This document shows positions 1 to 8,672 of a stretch of DNA of 64,000 nucleotides, one piece after another. The position numbers and the translations under genes are program-made. The notes under the pieces were generated by a model. That model worked only from the letters and a program-made list of their open reading frames with translations, had not been told where the DNA came from and ran no database searches. Source of the DNA: Terrimonas sp937888905 (GTDB taxonomy: Bacteria > Bacteroidota > Bacteroidia > Chitinophagales > Chitinophagaceae); assembly GCA_937888905.1 (NCBI GenBank), contig CALATA010000021.1:62001-126000 (forward strand). Reading direction: 5' to 3'. Position 1 is the stretch's first letter, and every line of letters starts with the position of its first letter.

Positions 1-230
1 TGGCCGATGTGATGAACCGTCCGATCCGCATTCACAAAAGCGACCAGACCTGCGCCGCCGGTGCAGCCATGTTTGCCGCCACAGCCGCCGGCCTTTATCC
101 ACGTGTGGAAGAAGCCATGCAGGCCATGGGACAGGGCTTTGATCTTTTTTACGAACCTGATCCCAAACGTTCCGCTATTTACGACACGCGTTATCAAAAC
201 TATCAGCAACTCGGAAACTTTTTATCATGA
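1..230 (+). CDS. araB: L-ribulokinase, C-terminal fragment (5' end outside window)
   Basis: About 75 C-terminal residues of a FGGY-family carbohydrate kinase; the frame is open to the left window edge, so the start lies outside. The tail contains the FGGY-type glycine/alanine-rich segment (SDQTCAAGAAMFAATAAG) that ends the ATP-binding domain, followed by a helical end. L-ribulokinase phosphorylates L-ribulose to L-ribulose 5-phosphate in the cytoplasm. The assignment rests mainly on context: the stop overlaps the araD start by four bases (ATGA at 227-230), and araA follows three genes later, giving the usual araBDA set with a mutarotase inserted. Another FGGY kinase cannot be excluded from the fragment alone, but the neighbours make araB very likely. 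Confidence 0.85.
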   Translation, partial: ADVMNRPIRIHKSDQTCAAGAAMFAATAAGLYPRVEEAMQAMGQGFDLFYEPDPKRSAIYDTRYQNYQQLGNFLS

Positions 231-928
231 GCAACTACCAACATATTCGTGAAGAAGCCTATGCTGCCAATATGCAGTTACCCAAATTAGGTTTGGTAAT
301 GTTTACCTTCGGAAATGTGAGCGCCGCCGACCGCGCCGCCGGCGTATTTGCCATCAAACCCAGCGGTGTTCCGTATGAGGAGCTCAGTCCCGCCAACATG
401 GTGATCGTGGATTTTGACGGAAAAACAGTGGAAGGCAATATGCGCCCTTCTTCCGACACACTCACGCACGCATTGCTTTATAAGACCTGGGACACCATAG
501 GCGGCATTTCACATACACATTCCACTTATGCAACGGCCTGGGCGCAGGCGCAGCGGGACATCCCGATCTTCGGCACCACACACGCCGATCACAATACGGT
601 CGATATTCCCTGTGCACCACCGATGAGCGATGAAATGATCCTCGGTAATTATGAATACGAAACGGGGAACCAGATCATCAATTGCCTGAAAGAAAAAGGA
701 TACGATTACAAAGAAGTGGAAATGATCCTCGTCGGCAACCATGCGCCATTTACCTGGGGAAAGACTGCAGCCAAAGCAGTGTACAACAGCGGCGTATTGG
801 AAAGCATTGCACAATTGGCCATGCTGACATTACAGGTAAATCCAGGCGCACCGCGATTAAAAGAAGCATTGATCCGCAAACATTTTGAACGCAAACACGG
901 ACCGGATTCGTATTACGGACAAGTGTAA
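227..928 (+). CDS. araD: L-ribulose-5-phosphate 4-epimerase
   Basis: 233 residues, the usual length for class II aldolase/AraD proteins. It epimerises L-ribulose 5-phosphate to D-xylulose 5-phosphate, the last step of L-arabinose catabolism before the pentose phosphate pathway. Zinc and catalytic residues are visible: D77 in SSDTLTH, H96 and H98 in SHTHST, and H172 in GNHAPF. These match E. coli AraD D76/H95/H97/H171 (recalled) with a constant offset of one. The start overlaps the araB stop by four bases, implying translational coupling. An 88-base AT-rich repeat follows before the mutarotase gene. Confidence 0.95.
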   Translation: MSNYQHIREEAYAANMQLPKLGLVMFTFGNVSAADRAAGVFAIKPSGVPYEELSPANMVIVDFDGKTVEGNMRPSSDTLTHALLYKTWDTIGGISHTHSTYATAWAQAQRDIPIFGTTHADHNTVDIPCAPPMSDEMILGNYEYETGNQIINCLKEKGYDYKEVEMILVGNHAPFTWGKTAAKAVYNSGVLESIAQLAMLTLQVNPGAPRLKEALIRKHFERKHGPDSYYGQV

Positions 929-1016
929 AAAGTCAAAATTAAAAATTCAAAAGTCAAAAAAGGAACAAAGCATAGCTTTTGAATTTTGACTTATAAATTT
1001 TGAATTAAAAAAGCAT
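929..1016. repeat. AT-rich inverted repeat between araD and mutarotase gene
   Basis: The segment carries AAGTCAAAATT and AATTCAAAAGTCAAAA on the left and TTTTGAATTTTGACTT with AAATTTTGAATT on the right, so it can fold on itself. The same words (AAAGTCAAAA, TTTTGAATTTTGACTT) border the repeats at 4712-4845 and 10246-10380, marking a dispersed family. It lies inside the presumed ara transcript and may act as a processing site or weak terminator (inference). Confidence 0.6.
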
Positions 1017-2162
1017 ATGAAAAAACTTCTCCCTTTTGTTGCCTTCGCCCTGATCGCGGCTTCGTGCAACAACGAACCGAAACAAACTACGTCCGGCTCA
1101 AACGATAGCCTGGTAGCAAAGAGGTCGCTGACCCAACGGCCCTATGCAGATTTTGAAGGCAAGGCAATTACTGAATATACGCTCCGCAATGCAGACGGTG
1201 TCGAACTGAGCATCATCAATTATGGTGGCACGATCACGAGGCTCTACGTTCCCGATAAAAAGGGCGATCTGGACAATGTTGTACTGGCGTTTGATTCGCT
1301 TAACGGCTATACCCAACAGGGCAACCCTTTTTTTGGTGCGCTGATCGGCCGTTATGGCAATCGTATCGGTGGTGCCAAGTTCACGCTCGATGGAAAAGAA
1401 TACAAATTATCCGCCAATGACAATGGCAACTCGTTGCACGGTGGCAAAAAAGGATACGACAAAGTAGTATGGACCGCTGCTCCCCTTCCCGGCGACAGTA
1501 GTCTTGAACTCACTTACCGCAGTGCAGATGGTGAAGAAGGTTACCCCGGCAATCTCTCGATCAAAGTGGTCTATACACTTACGGCTGACAACGCCGTACG
1601 CATCGACTATACTGCCACAACAGACAAAGCAACGCCCGTCAACCTGACCAACCATGCGTACTTCAATCTCTCCGGCGGAAGCGACAGCACCATACTCGAT
1701 CACACCTTACAAATTGCCGCAGCAAAATATACGGCAGTGAACGATCAGTTAATTCCAACGGGTGCGTTACCGGAAGTAAAAGGATCACCGATGGATTTCA
1801 ATGCGGCAAAACCCATCGGCCGCGACATTGCACAAGTTAAAGGTGGCTACGACCACAACTGGGTACTGGATCGCAGCAACGGGCAATTGCAACAAGTAGC
1901 CACACTTCGCCATCCGGCAAGTGGCCGCAGCATGGAAGTATGGACGACGGAACCCGGCCTGCAATTTTATTCCGGCAACTTCCTCGACGGCACGCTAACG
2001 CACACCTTGAACGGTGCGCGTTACGTAAAACATGCCGCGCTCTGCCTGGAAACACAGCATTTCCCTGACAGCCCCAACCAACCGTCTTTCCCCAACACCA
2101 TTCTTCGTCCGGGCGAAACATACCGCACGACAACCGTATACAAATTCGGCATTCAACCCTGA
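1017..2162 (+). CDS. galM: Aldose 1-epimerase (mutarotase), lipoprotein
   Basis: 381 residues. The N-terminus is a lipoprotein signal (hydrophobic stretch ending in LIAASC), so the enzyme is probably anchored in the periplasm. The GalM-type beta-sandwich follows from about residue 40, with the catalytic histidine region NLTNHAYFNLSG and the catalytic glutamate in LCLETQHFPDSPN. Mutarotases interconvert alpha and beta anomers of free aldoses; set between araD and araA it probably supplies the L-arabinose anomer needed by the transporter or isomerase. It is 28 bases upstream of araA. Family assignment is firm; the sugar is inferred from context. Confidence 0.92.
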   Translation: MKKLLPFVAFALIAASCNNEPKQTTSGSNDSLVAKRSLTQRPYADFEGKAITEYTLRNADGVELSIINYGGTITRLYVPDKKGDLDNVVLAFDSLNGYTQQGNPFFGALIGRYGNRIGGAKFTLDGKEYKLSANDNGNSLHGGKKGYDKVVWTAAPLPGDSSLELTYRSADGEEGYPGNLSIKVVYTLTADNAVRIDYTATTDKATPVNLTNHAYFNLSGGSDSTILDHTLQIAAAKYTAVNDQLIPTGALPEVKGSPMDFNAAKPIGRDIAQVKGGYDHNWVLDRSNGQLQQVATLRHPASGRSMEVWTTEPGLQFYSGNFLDGTLTHTLNGARYVKHAALCLETQHFPDSPNQPSFPNTILRPGETYRTTTVYKFGIQP

Positions 2163-2190
2163 TCTGTTTAACACTGGAAAATAACAATAC

Positions 2191-3681
2191 ATGAAAAATT
2201 TGAAAGCACTGGAAGTATGGTTTGTCACCGGCAGCCAGCATTTATATGGTGAAGAAACCTTGAAGCAGGTGGCAGCACATTCCGAAGAGATTGCGCGTTC
2301 GCTGAATGATGCAGCAGACATTCCGGTAAAAATTGTATTCAAACCAACCGTAAAAAGTACGGAAGAAATCCGCATCATCTGCCAGGAAGCCAACAATACG
2401 CAAAACTGTATCGGCATTGTAGCCTGGATGCATACCTTCTCGCCCGCCAAAATGTGGATCGGCGGACTGCATATCCTCAGCAAACCTTTGCTGCACCTGC
2501 ATACGCAATTCAACCGCGATATTCCCTGGAGCGAGATCGATATGGATTTCATGAACCTGAACCAATCTGCTCACGGCGACCGTGAGTTTGGTTTCATCGT
2601 ATCACGTCTGCGCATGGAACGCAAAGTAGTGGTAGGACACTGGCAGGATGAAAAAGTGATCCGCCAAATCGGTGCCTGGACGCGCGTAGCCGCTGCCTGG
2701 CATGACTGGCAGGGCGGGCGTATCGTACGCTTTGGCGACAACATGCGCTATGTAGCCGTTACCGATGGCGATAAAGTAGAAGCAGAATTAAAATTCGGCT
2801 TCTCCGTCAATACACACGGTATCGGCGATCTCGTGAGCGTGATCAAAGAAGTAAGCGATAAATCGGTAGATGAATTGATCACCGAATACCAGGATACCTA
2901 TAACGTCGTAGAAAGCCTTCGCGCCGGTGGCGCACAACATGCCTCATTGCGCGAAGCGGCCCGCATCGAACTCGGCATAAAACAATTCCTGGAAGCAGGC
3001 AACTATATCGGATTCTCTGATACGTTTGAAGACCTGCATGGCATGGAACAATTGCCGGGCATTGCGGTACAACGCCTGATGGCGGCAGGCTATGGCTTTG
3101 CCGGTGAAGGTGATTGGAAAACGGCAGCCCTCGTGCGTGCGATGAAAGTAATGGGTCACGGACTTGCGGGCGGCAACTCCTTCATGGAAGATTATACCTA
3201 CCACTTCGAACCGAATAATGAAATGGTGCTGGGTTCACATATGCTGGAAATTTGTCCCAGCATTGCATCAGCCAAACCTTCCTGCGAAATTCATCCGTTG
3301 GGTATCGGCGGCAAAGCCGATCCCGTGCGATTGGTATTTAATGTTGGTGGTGGCGCTGCACTCAATGCCTCACTCATCGACATGGGAAACCGTTTCCGTT
3401 TACTGGTGAATGATGTAACCGCGGTATCGCCACAACGTGACCTGCCCAAACTTCCCGTGGCGCGTGTATTGTGGAAGCCGCATCCAAACATGCAGGATGC
3501 TCTCGCCGCCTGGATCTACGCCGGTGGAGCACACCATACCTGTTACAGCCAGAACCTGACCAGCGAAAACCTGGAAGATTTTGCAGCCATGGCAGGAATT
3601 GAATTTGTATCGATCGATAACCAAACGGAAATTCGTCGCCTCCGCAATGAACTGCGCTGGAGCGAAGCGGCTTACCGTTAA
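2191..3681 (+). CDS. araA: L-arabinose isomerase
   Basis: 496 residues, matching the family length of about 500. It isomerises L-arabinose to L-ribulose in the cytoplasm with a divalent metal. Family landmarks include the N-terminal VWFVTGSQHLYG, the central MEDYTYHFEPNNEMVLGSHM with metal-ligand glutamate and histidine, and the C-terminal AGGAHHTCYS. With ribulokinase and epimerase it completes L-arabinose catabolism. The zinc dehydrogenase gene starts only 16 bases downstream, so the two are probably co-transcribed. RG-II and other pectin side chains are rich in L-arabinose, so this operon is a natural downstream partner of the glycosidase locus to the right. Confidence 0.97.
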   Translation: MKNLKALEVWFVTGSQHLYGEETLKQVAAHSEEIARSLNDAADIPVKIVFKPTVKSTEEIRIICQEANNTQNCIGIVAWMHTFSPAKMWIGGLHILSKPLLHLHTQFNRDIPWSEIDMDFMNLNQSAHGDREFGFIVSRLRMERKVVVGHWQDEKVIRQIGAWTRVAAAWHDWQGGRIVRFGDNMRYVAVTDGDKVEAELKFGFSVNTHGIGDLVSVIKEVSDKSVDELITEYQDTYNVVESLRAGGAQHASLREAARIELGIKQFLEAGNYIGFSDTFEDLHGMEQLPGIAVQRLMAAGYGFAGEGDWKTAALVRAMKVMGHGLAGGNSFMEDYTYHFEPNNEMVLGSHMLEICPSIASAKPSCEIHPLGIGGKADPVRLVFNVGGGAALNASLIDMGNRFRLLVNDVTAVSPQRDLPKLPVARVLWKPHPNMQDALAAWIYAGGAHHTCYSQNLTSENLEDFAAMAGIEFVSIDNQTEIRRLRNELRWSEAAYR

Positions 3682-3697
3682 TACTTATAATTGATCC

Positions 3698-4711
3698 ATG
3701 AGAACACTGGTTTGTACAACACCCGGACAATTCGATTACCAGGATACGGCTGTGCCCACGCTGGCCGAGGGGCACAGCCTGTTAAAAATACAACGCATCG
3801 GCATCTGCGGCACCGACCTGCATGCTTTTGAAGGCACACAGCCTTACTTTCAATACCCGCGCATTCTCGGTCATGAACTGGCCGCAACTATTGAAAATCC
3901 CGGAGCAGCGCAAGGATTTGAAAAAGGAGAAGCCGTAACGTTTATTCCGTATTTCCATTGCGGCACCTGCATTGCCTGCCGCCGCGGCAGATTCAATTGT
4001 TGTGTACAGATGCAGGTGTGCGGTGTGCACGTGGATGGCGGCATGCGTGAATATCTCTCCGTACCATCACATGCATTGATCAAAGGACAGGGATTGGGTT
4101 TTGACGAACTGGCATTGGTAGAACCCCTGGCAATAGGCGCCCACTCCATCCGCCGCGCAGGCGTAGAGCCGGGTGAATGGGTATTGGTGATCGGTGCCGG
4201 ACCAATCGGATTGGGCATCATTGAATTTGCAAGCATAGCCGGAGCGAATGTGATAGCGATGGATGTGAACCAGCGGCGTTTGCAATTCTGCAAAGACCAA
4301 TTAAAAATTGAACATACCGTCGACGCCACACTGGCCGGTGCAAAAGAACAGATAGCATCTATTACAAACAATGATATGCCAACCGTGGTTATCGACGCTA
4401 CGGGCAACCTGCGAGCGATCGAAGGTGGCTTTGGCTATTTAGCACATGGTGGTCGCTATGTAATGGTTGGTTTACAAAAAGAAAACATTTCCTTCAGCCA
4501 CCCCGAGTTTCACAAACGCGAAGCCACGCTGATGAGTAGCCGCAACGCCACGCGTGAAGATTTTGAACACGTGATCGGCAGCATGAAAGCGGGAAAGGTT
4601 AATCCTTCCACTTATATCACACATCGTGTAAATTTTGAAGAAGTCGCGGATCAGTTTGCCGGTTGGCTTGATCCCAAAAATGGAGTGATCAAGGCGATGG
4701 TATCTATTTAA
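3698..4711 (+). CDS. Zinc-type sugar-acid/alcohol dehydrogenase (L-galactonate 5-dehydrogenase-like)
   Basis: 337 residues, medium-chain zinc alcohol dehydrogenase. The N-terminal GroES-like domain contains CGTDLHAF with a catalytic zinc cysteine, the GHE motif, and the structural zinc cluster CGTCIACRRGRFNCC. The Rossmann domain has VIGAGPIGLGII. The protein belongs to the threonine/sorbitol/L-galactonate dehydrogenase-like subgroup that oxidises secondary hydroxyls of polyols or sugar acids with NAD(P). It is the last gene of the ara transcript and converges on the fucose-type module. L-galactonate 5-dehydrogenase is an attractive role because RG-II contains L-galactose and the neighbouring SDR/lactonase pair could make L-galactonate, but no residue proves the substrate. 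Confidence 0.75.
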   Translation: MRTLVCTTPGQFDYQDTAVPTLAEGHSLLKIQRIGICGTDLHAFEGTQPYFQYPRILGHELAATIENPGAAQGFEKGEAVTFIPYFHCGTCIACRRGRFNCCVQMQVCGVHVDGGMREYLSVPSHALIKGQGLGFDELALVEPLAIGAHSIRRAGVEPGEWVLVIGAGPIGLGIIEFASIAGANVIAMDVNQRRLQFCKDQLKIEHTVDATLAGAKEQIASITNNDMPTVVIDATGNLRAIEGGFGYLAHGGRYVMVGLQKENISFSHPEFHKREATLMSSRNATREDFEHVIGSMKAGKVNPSTYITHRVNFEEVADQFAGWLDPKNGVIKAMVSI

Positions 4712-4845
4712 GTTAAAAGTCAAAAAACAGCTGGTTAGAATTCTGCGCCTTAAATTCCTTTGCGCTTTTGCGTGGAAAAGACGCGTCGATTGCACGCAAA
4801 GGCGCATAAGAAGCAAAGACCGCTAAGTTTTTGATTTTTGATTGC
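4712..4845. repeat. Dispersed hairpin repeat in convergent intergenic region (copy 2)
   Basis: The segment between the converging stops at 4711 and 4846 holds a palindromic core: TGCGCTTTTGCGTG faces CACGCAAAGGCGCA with one mismatch across an 18-base loop. From 4727 (CAGCTGGTTAGAATTCTGCGCC) to the CAAAGACCGCTAAGTTTTTG end, it is highly similar to the reverse complement of 10265-10360. It probably forms a bidirectional terminator-like hairpin, since it sits exactly where two operons end. No coding potential was seen. Confidence 0.75.
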
Positions 4846-5634
4846 TTAAGCGTTGGCCAAAGCCCGGTCCAAATGCACATAACCTCCATCCACATGAATA
4901 ATCTGCCCTGTGGTATGTGAGGAAACATTACTCAGGAGAAAGGCGGTCATGTTTGCAATCTCTTCCGGCATGGTCATGCGGTTCTCCAAAGGAATTCGCG
5001 CGGTGATCTCTTTTAATTTTTCTTCCGGGTTCTTCAGCGTCTTGATCCATTTGTCGTAAGCCGGTGTATAACATTCCGCAACGACTACCGCATTTACCCG
5101 TATCCCATATTTCAACAACTCCACCGCCCATTCCCTTGTCAGGGCATTGCGGCCCCCATTGGCGGCGGCATAGGCGGAAGTATTGCCCTGTCCGGTTTCG
5201 GCGGTCTTCGATGTAATATTTACGATCGAACCTTTTGACTGTTTCAACGCCGGTAATGCATGATGCACGATCAGATAATAATGTACCAGGTTGCGGTGCA
5301 GGCTGGCCATGAAATCTTCGTAGTTACCGTTCTCCAACCCCACGCCATCGTTCACCCCCGCATTGTTCACCACGCCGTCGATGCGCCCATATTCCGCCAA
5401 TACCTTCTCTACCGCCTCCGCGCAGGCTTTGGGCTCGGCCAGTTCGGCCGCTACCTGTCCGGCTTTGCCGCCCTTATTTTTTATCGCTTCAACAATGGCT
5501 GCATTATCTTTTTCATTGCGGCCAATGATCACGGGTATGGCGCCTTCGTTGGCCAGTGCATGACTGATACCTTCCCCGATTCCTTTGGCACCACCGGTGA
5601 CGATGATCACTTTATCCGTTAGCTGCAGATTCAT
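4846..5634 (-). CDS. SDR-family sugar dehydrogenase, L-fucose dehydrogenase-like
   Basis: 262 residues from the ATG at 5634; a longer upstream reading would overlap the lactonase gene, so this start, 10 bases after that gene's stop, is preferred. Classical short-chain dehydrogenase: TGGAKGIGEG nucleotide motif (residues 13-22), NNAG (90-93), S142 and Y155. The C-terminus VDGGYVHLDRAL is typical of L-fucose dehydrogenases as I recall them. The position of the catalytic lysine (YxxxK) is N159 (YAAAN). Such enzymes oxidise L-fucose, and often L-galactose and D-arabinose, at C1 to the lactone. The lactonase, FucP permease and regulator upstream support this pathway. Confidence 0.8.
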   Translation of the reverse strand: MNLQLTDKVIIVTGGAKGIGEGISHALANEGAIPVIIGRNEKDNAAIVEAIKNKGGKAGQVAAELAEPKACAEAVEKVLAEYGRIDGVVNNAGVNDGVGLENGNYEDFMASLHRNLVHYYLIVHHALPALKQSKGSIVNITSKTAETGQGNTSAYAAANGGRNALTREWAVELLKYGIRVNAVVVAECYTPAYDKWIKTLKNPEEKLKEITARIPLENRMTMPEEIANMTAFLLSNVSSHTTGQIIHVDGGYVHLDRALANA

Positions 5635-5644
5635 TTTTCCTGTT

Positions 5645-6484
5645 TTATAAATTATAAAATGACACGGCATTGCCACCGAAGAAAGCAGCTTGCTCTTCCT
5701 CAGCAAATACCGAATAGTATTCTTTTACAATGGCCAGCATCCGTTCATACGATGCGGCTACCAGGCATACCGGCCAGTCGCTGCCATATACCACCCGTTT
5801 CATACCAAATGCTTCGGTTACTACATTCAGGTAGGATTTGAAATGTGCAGGTTGCCAATTTCGCCAATCCGCTTCCGTTACCATCCCGCTCACCTTGCAC
5901 CACACATTTTGCAAGGAAGCCAGTTCGCGGATATCTTTTTCCCAATCACCCATCGTACCCGCTTTGATGCCCGGCTTCGCAATATGATCCAGGATAAATT
6001 TTTGCTCCGGGAATGCGGCTGCCAATTCGCATGCGTACTTCAACTGATCGGGAAAAATGAGTATGTCGTAGGTATAATTGTATTTCGCCAGTAAAGAAAT
6101 ACCTCTTTTGAATGCCGGTTGCAACATCAGCGCACGATCCGCTTCTCCCTGCAATACATGCCGAAATCCTTTTAATTTCGGATAAGCTTTGTATTCAATC
6201 AGCTTTTCTTCTACTCTTTCATCCCGCAGATCAACCCAGCCAACTACACCTTTTATAAATGCATTTGCTTCGGCATTTTCTAACTGAAATTCATTTTCCG
6301 CCAGCGATTGATCCGATTGTACGGTAACGCACCCGTCGAAGCCGTTTGCTTCCAATACCGGCTGCAGATCGGCGGGTAAAAAGTCTCGTTGTATCACATT
6401 CATTTCTTCCGTGATCCAGTTGTCACGCACGGGATCAAATTGCCAGAAATGCTGATGTGCATCTATTTTAGGAATCGAATTCAT
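5645..6484 (-). CDS. Amidohydrolase-family sugar lactonase, L-fucono-1,5-lactonase-like
   Basis: 279 residues, metal-dependent amidohydrolase (amidohydrolase_2 TIM barrel). The N-terminal HxH pair is H10/H12 in DAHQHFWQFD, the central histidine lies in ILDHIAKPGI, and the C-terminal aspartate in YGSDWPVC. Members of this subgroup open L-fucono-, L-rhamnono- or D-galactono-lactones to the aldonates. The gene is followed after 10 bases by the SDR dehydrogenase that would produce the lactone and preceded after 4 bases by FucP, so it is co-transcribed with both. It is cytoplasmic, with no signal peptide. A dehydratase for the resulting aldonate is not present in the window. Confidence 0.82.
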   Translation of the reverse strand: MNSIPKIDAHQHFWQFDPVRDNWITEEMNVIQRDFLPADLQPVLEANGFDGCVTVQSDQSLAENEFQLENAEANAFIKGVVGWVDLRDERVEEKLIEYKAYPKLKGFRHVLQGEADRALMLQPAFKRGISLLAKYNYTYDILIFPDQLKYACELAAAFPEQKFILDHIAKPGIKAGTMGDWEKDIRELASLQNVWCKVSGMVTEADWRNWQPAHFKSYLNVVTEAFGMKRVVYGSDWPVCLVAASYERMLAIVKEYYSVFAEEEQAAFFGGNAVSFYNL

Positions 6485-6488
6485 AAGA

Positions 6489-7754
6489 TTAATGGGCGGT
6501 GGTTAGTTTTACTTTGTTCTCATTGTAATTACGCAGGCCGAAATAGCCTACCACCAGGAAACATGCGGCCGGCACCAGGTAAGAGAGCTGGATATTCGTG
6601 GCATCGGATACGGCTCCCATCAGTACAGGGAACAGCGCACCGCCCACAATCGACATGATGATCAATGCAGATCCATCTTTGGTGCGTGAACCCAAACCAC
6701 GGATGCCTAAGGCAAATATGGTCGGGAACATGATCGACATAAACAGCTCTACACCAAACAAACAATAGATCGCTGCTTTACCTGTTACCAATACAGCCGC
6801 CGTAGTAAGCAGTACACACATAATACCGTAGATAGTAAGCAGACGTGCGGGAGAAATAAACTTCATCAGGAATGTCCCCACAAAACGCCCGATCATAAAG
6901 AGCAGCAGGGCAATAGCAAGATAGCTGGCCGCGGCTTTTTCATCGATGCCCGCCACCCTGTCTGCAAACCGGATAAAGAAACTGGTCATGCATACCTGCG
7001 CACCTACATAAAAGAATTGCGCGATCACAGCCCATACCAGGTTCTTCTGTTTGAACAGTGAACCCGTGCTTTGTTCACCGGTTGGTTCTTCTTCTTTGAT
7101 CTCCGGGAGTCTTGTCCGCCAGATCAGTATCGCTACCAGCAATACCACGGAGGCAATAATGATATAAGGGATTTGTACCGACGCCGCTTCCTGGTCAAGG
7201 TAGGCATTCAGCTCGGCCGGGCTCATTGTATTCTCCTGTTCGTTCGTTAACACTACACCCGAAAGAATAAACATCCCGCCGATCTTCGGCGCAATGGACT
7301 GTGCCAGTCCGTTAAAAGCCTGCGCAAAGTTGAGGCGTTGTGTAGCGGTATCCGGCGAACCCAACACCGTGATATACGGATTGGCGGCGGTTTCCAGGAA
7401 AGTAAGACCGGAGGCAATGATAAAGGAAGCCACCAAAAAGAAACCGTAAGAGCGGATGAATGATGCCGGATAAAACAGGAAAGCTCCAACGGCGAACAAC
7501 ATCAGCCCCACCAGTATGCCGCTTTTGTAGCCGAACCGCTTCATGAATTGTCCCGCCGGAATGGCGAGCAGGAAATAAGCGAAGTACGAAGCCGAGTCGA
7601 TGAACGCGGATTGTGTATCCGACAAGCGGCAGGCTTTTTTCAAATGTGGAATAAGAATGGGATTCAGGTTGAGCGCAAAGCCCCAGAGAAAAAACAACGA
7701 AGTGATCAGCACAATGGCAAATCCGTATGTCTTTCCTGCTTTTTGTAAGGTCAT
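6489..7754 (-). CDS. fucP: Sugar:H+ symporter, FucP-type MFS permease
   Basis: 421 residues, about 12 transmembrane segments. Strongly FucP-like: FFLWGFALNLNPILIPHL in helix 1, the helix 4 motif FLETAANPYITVLG holding the glutamate equivalent to E. coli E135, and LALGIRGLGSRTKDGS-like text in the second half. It imports L-fucose or a stereochemically related sugar (L-galactose, D-arabinose) by proton symport at the inner membrane. The residue matching E. coli D46 appears to be proline (LNPILI instead of LNDILL), which is odd because D46 is reported to matter for transport. The gene lies between the AraC regulator and the lactonase in one operon. Confidence 0.88.
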   Translation of the reverse strand: MTLQKAGKTYGFAIVLITSLFFLWGFALNLNPILIPHLKKACRLSDTQSAFIDSASYFAYFLLAIPAGQFMKRFGYKSGILVGLMLFAVGAFLFYPASFIRSYGFFLVASFIIASGLTFLETAANPYITVLGSPDTATQRLNFAQAFNGLAQSIAPKIGGMFILSGVVLTNEQENTMSPAELNAYLDQEAASVQIPYIIIASVVLLVAILIWRTRLPEIKEEEPTGEQSTGSLFKQKNLVWAVIAQFFYVGAQVCMTSFFIRFADRVAGIDEKAAASYLAIALLLFMIGRFVGTFLMKFISPARLLTIYGIMCVLLTTAAVLVTGKAAIYCLFGVELFMSIMFPTIFALGIRGLGSRTKDGSALIIMSIVGGALFPVLMGAVSDATNIQLSYLVPAACFLVVGYFGLRNYNENKVKLTTAH

Positions 7755-7766
7755 ATAATAGTTGGG

Positions 7767-8672
7767 TTAGTTGTTGAGTGTGCGGTATTTTTTTGGCGAC
7801 ATCCCGATGATGGTCCGGAAGCGCTTGGAAAAATAATAGGGATCGTCGAAGCCCATGCTGAAAGCAATGTCTTTCACCGAACGGTCGGTAAAGTTCAACT
7901 GCTGGCAGGCTTTCTGCATTTTCATCTGTACGAAATAATCAATGGGTGCGTACCCGGTTTTTTGTTTGAACAGATTCGAAAAGCGCGAAACCGAATAATT
8001 ATAGAGCGCGCTCAATTCATTCAGGGAAATATTTTCGTTGATATGATCCTGCATATACAGGATGGCATTGTCCACGCAATCCATTTTGTCGCTGCCCGTT
8101 TCTGCATAGTGGCGGGAGTTATAAACAAACAAAGCCAGGAAATGCGAAAGACACATGTTGGCAAACAACAGGTTGTCGATACTATAACCTAATTCCAGTG
8201 TCTTGTATATTTTGGTAAACAGCGGAATCACATCGCCGTTATTCTTGATACGGTGCGGCTTGAAGTGCTGCTGGATGGCATGTACTTCATTCAATTCCGG
8301 TAAGGCATCGCCGCCAAAATGAATCCAGTAAATGCTCCAGGGATGTTCCTCGCTGCTGCCATAAGCATGCTCTGCATTTTGCGGCAGAATGAAAAATTCG
8401 TTGGGACCAACTTCGTATCGCTGATTGCCGATCTTATACCAGCCATGCCCGTCGACACAATAAAAAAGAAAGTTTTCGGGCAGGCCTTTCTTGCGATAGG
8501 TATAATGATCTTTTGCTTTGGGATAATAACCGATGGAACAAATATGAAGGCTGCGCAGCAGCAGGTTGCTCTGCACTCTCGTCTTGAGGATCGTGCGCGG
8601 AATTTCGATGCGTTGCCGCCCTGTTCCGTACCAGATATTTTTCCGGGAGCCTTCCTTATTGGTTTCTTTCAT
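7767..8672 (-). CDS. AraC-family transcriptional regulator
   Basis: 301 residues. An N-terminal cupin-like sugar-sensing domain (about 40-150, with GNQRYEVGPNEFFILPQNAE) is followed by two C-terminal helix-turn-helix units (about 200-298, with LNELSALYNYSVSRFSNLF and VKDIAFSMGFDDPYYFSKRF) ending in MSPKKYR. This is the XylS/AraC architecture of catabolic activators. It is the first gene of the module containing the permease, lactonase and dehydrogenase and presumably activates it in response to L-fucose or a related sugar. The divergent esterase gene starts 133 bases away, so the intergenic region may hold its operator. Confidence 0.9.
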   Translation of the reverse strand: MKETNKEGSRKNIWYGTGRQRIEIPRTILKTRVQSNLLLRSLHICSIGYYPKAKDHYTYRKKGLPENFLFYCVDGHGWYKIGNQRYEVGPNEFFILPQNAEHAYGSSEEHPWSIYWIHFGGDALPELNEVHAIQQHFKPHRIKNNGDVIPLFTKIYKTLELGYSIDNLLFANMCLSHFLALFVYNSRHYAETGSDKMDCVDNAILYMQDHINENISLNELSALYNYSVSRFSNLFKQKTGYAPIDYFVQMKMQKACQQLNFTDRSVKDIAFSMGFDDPYYFSKRFRTIIGMSPKKYRTLNN

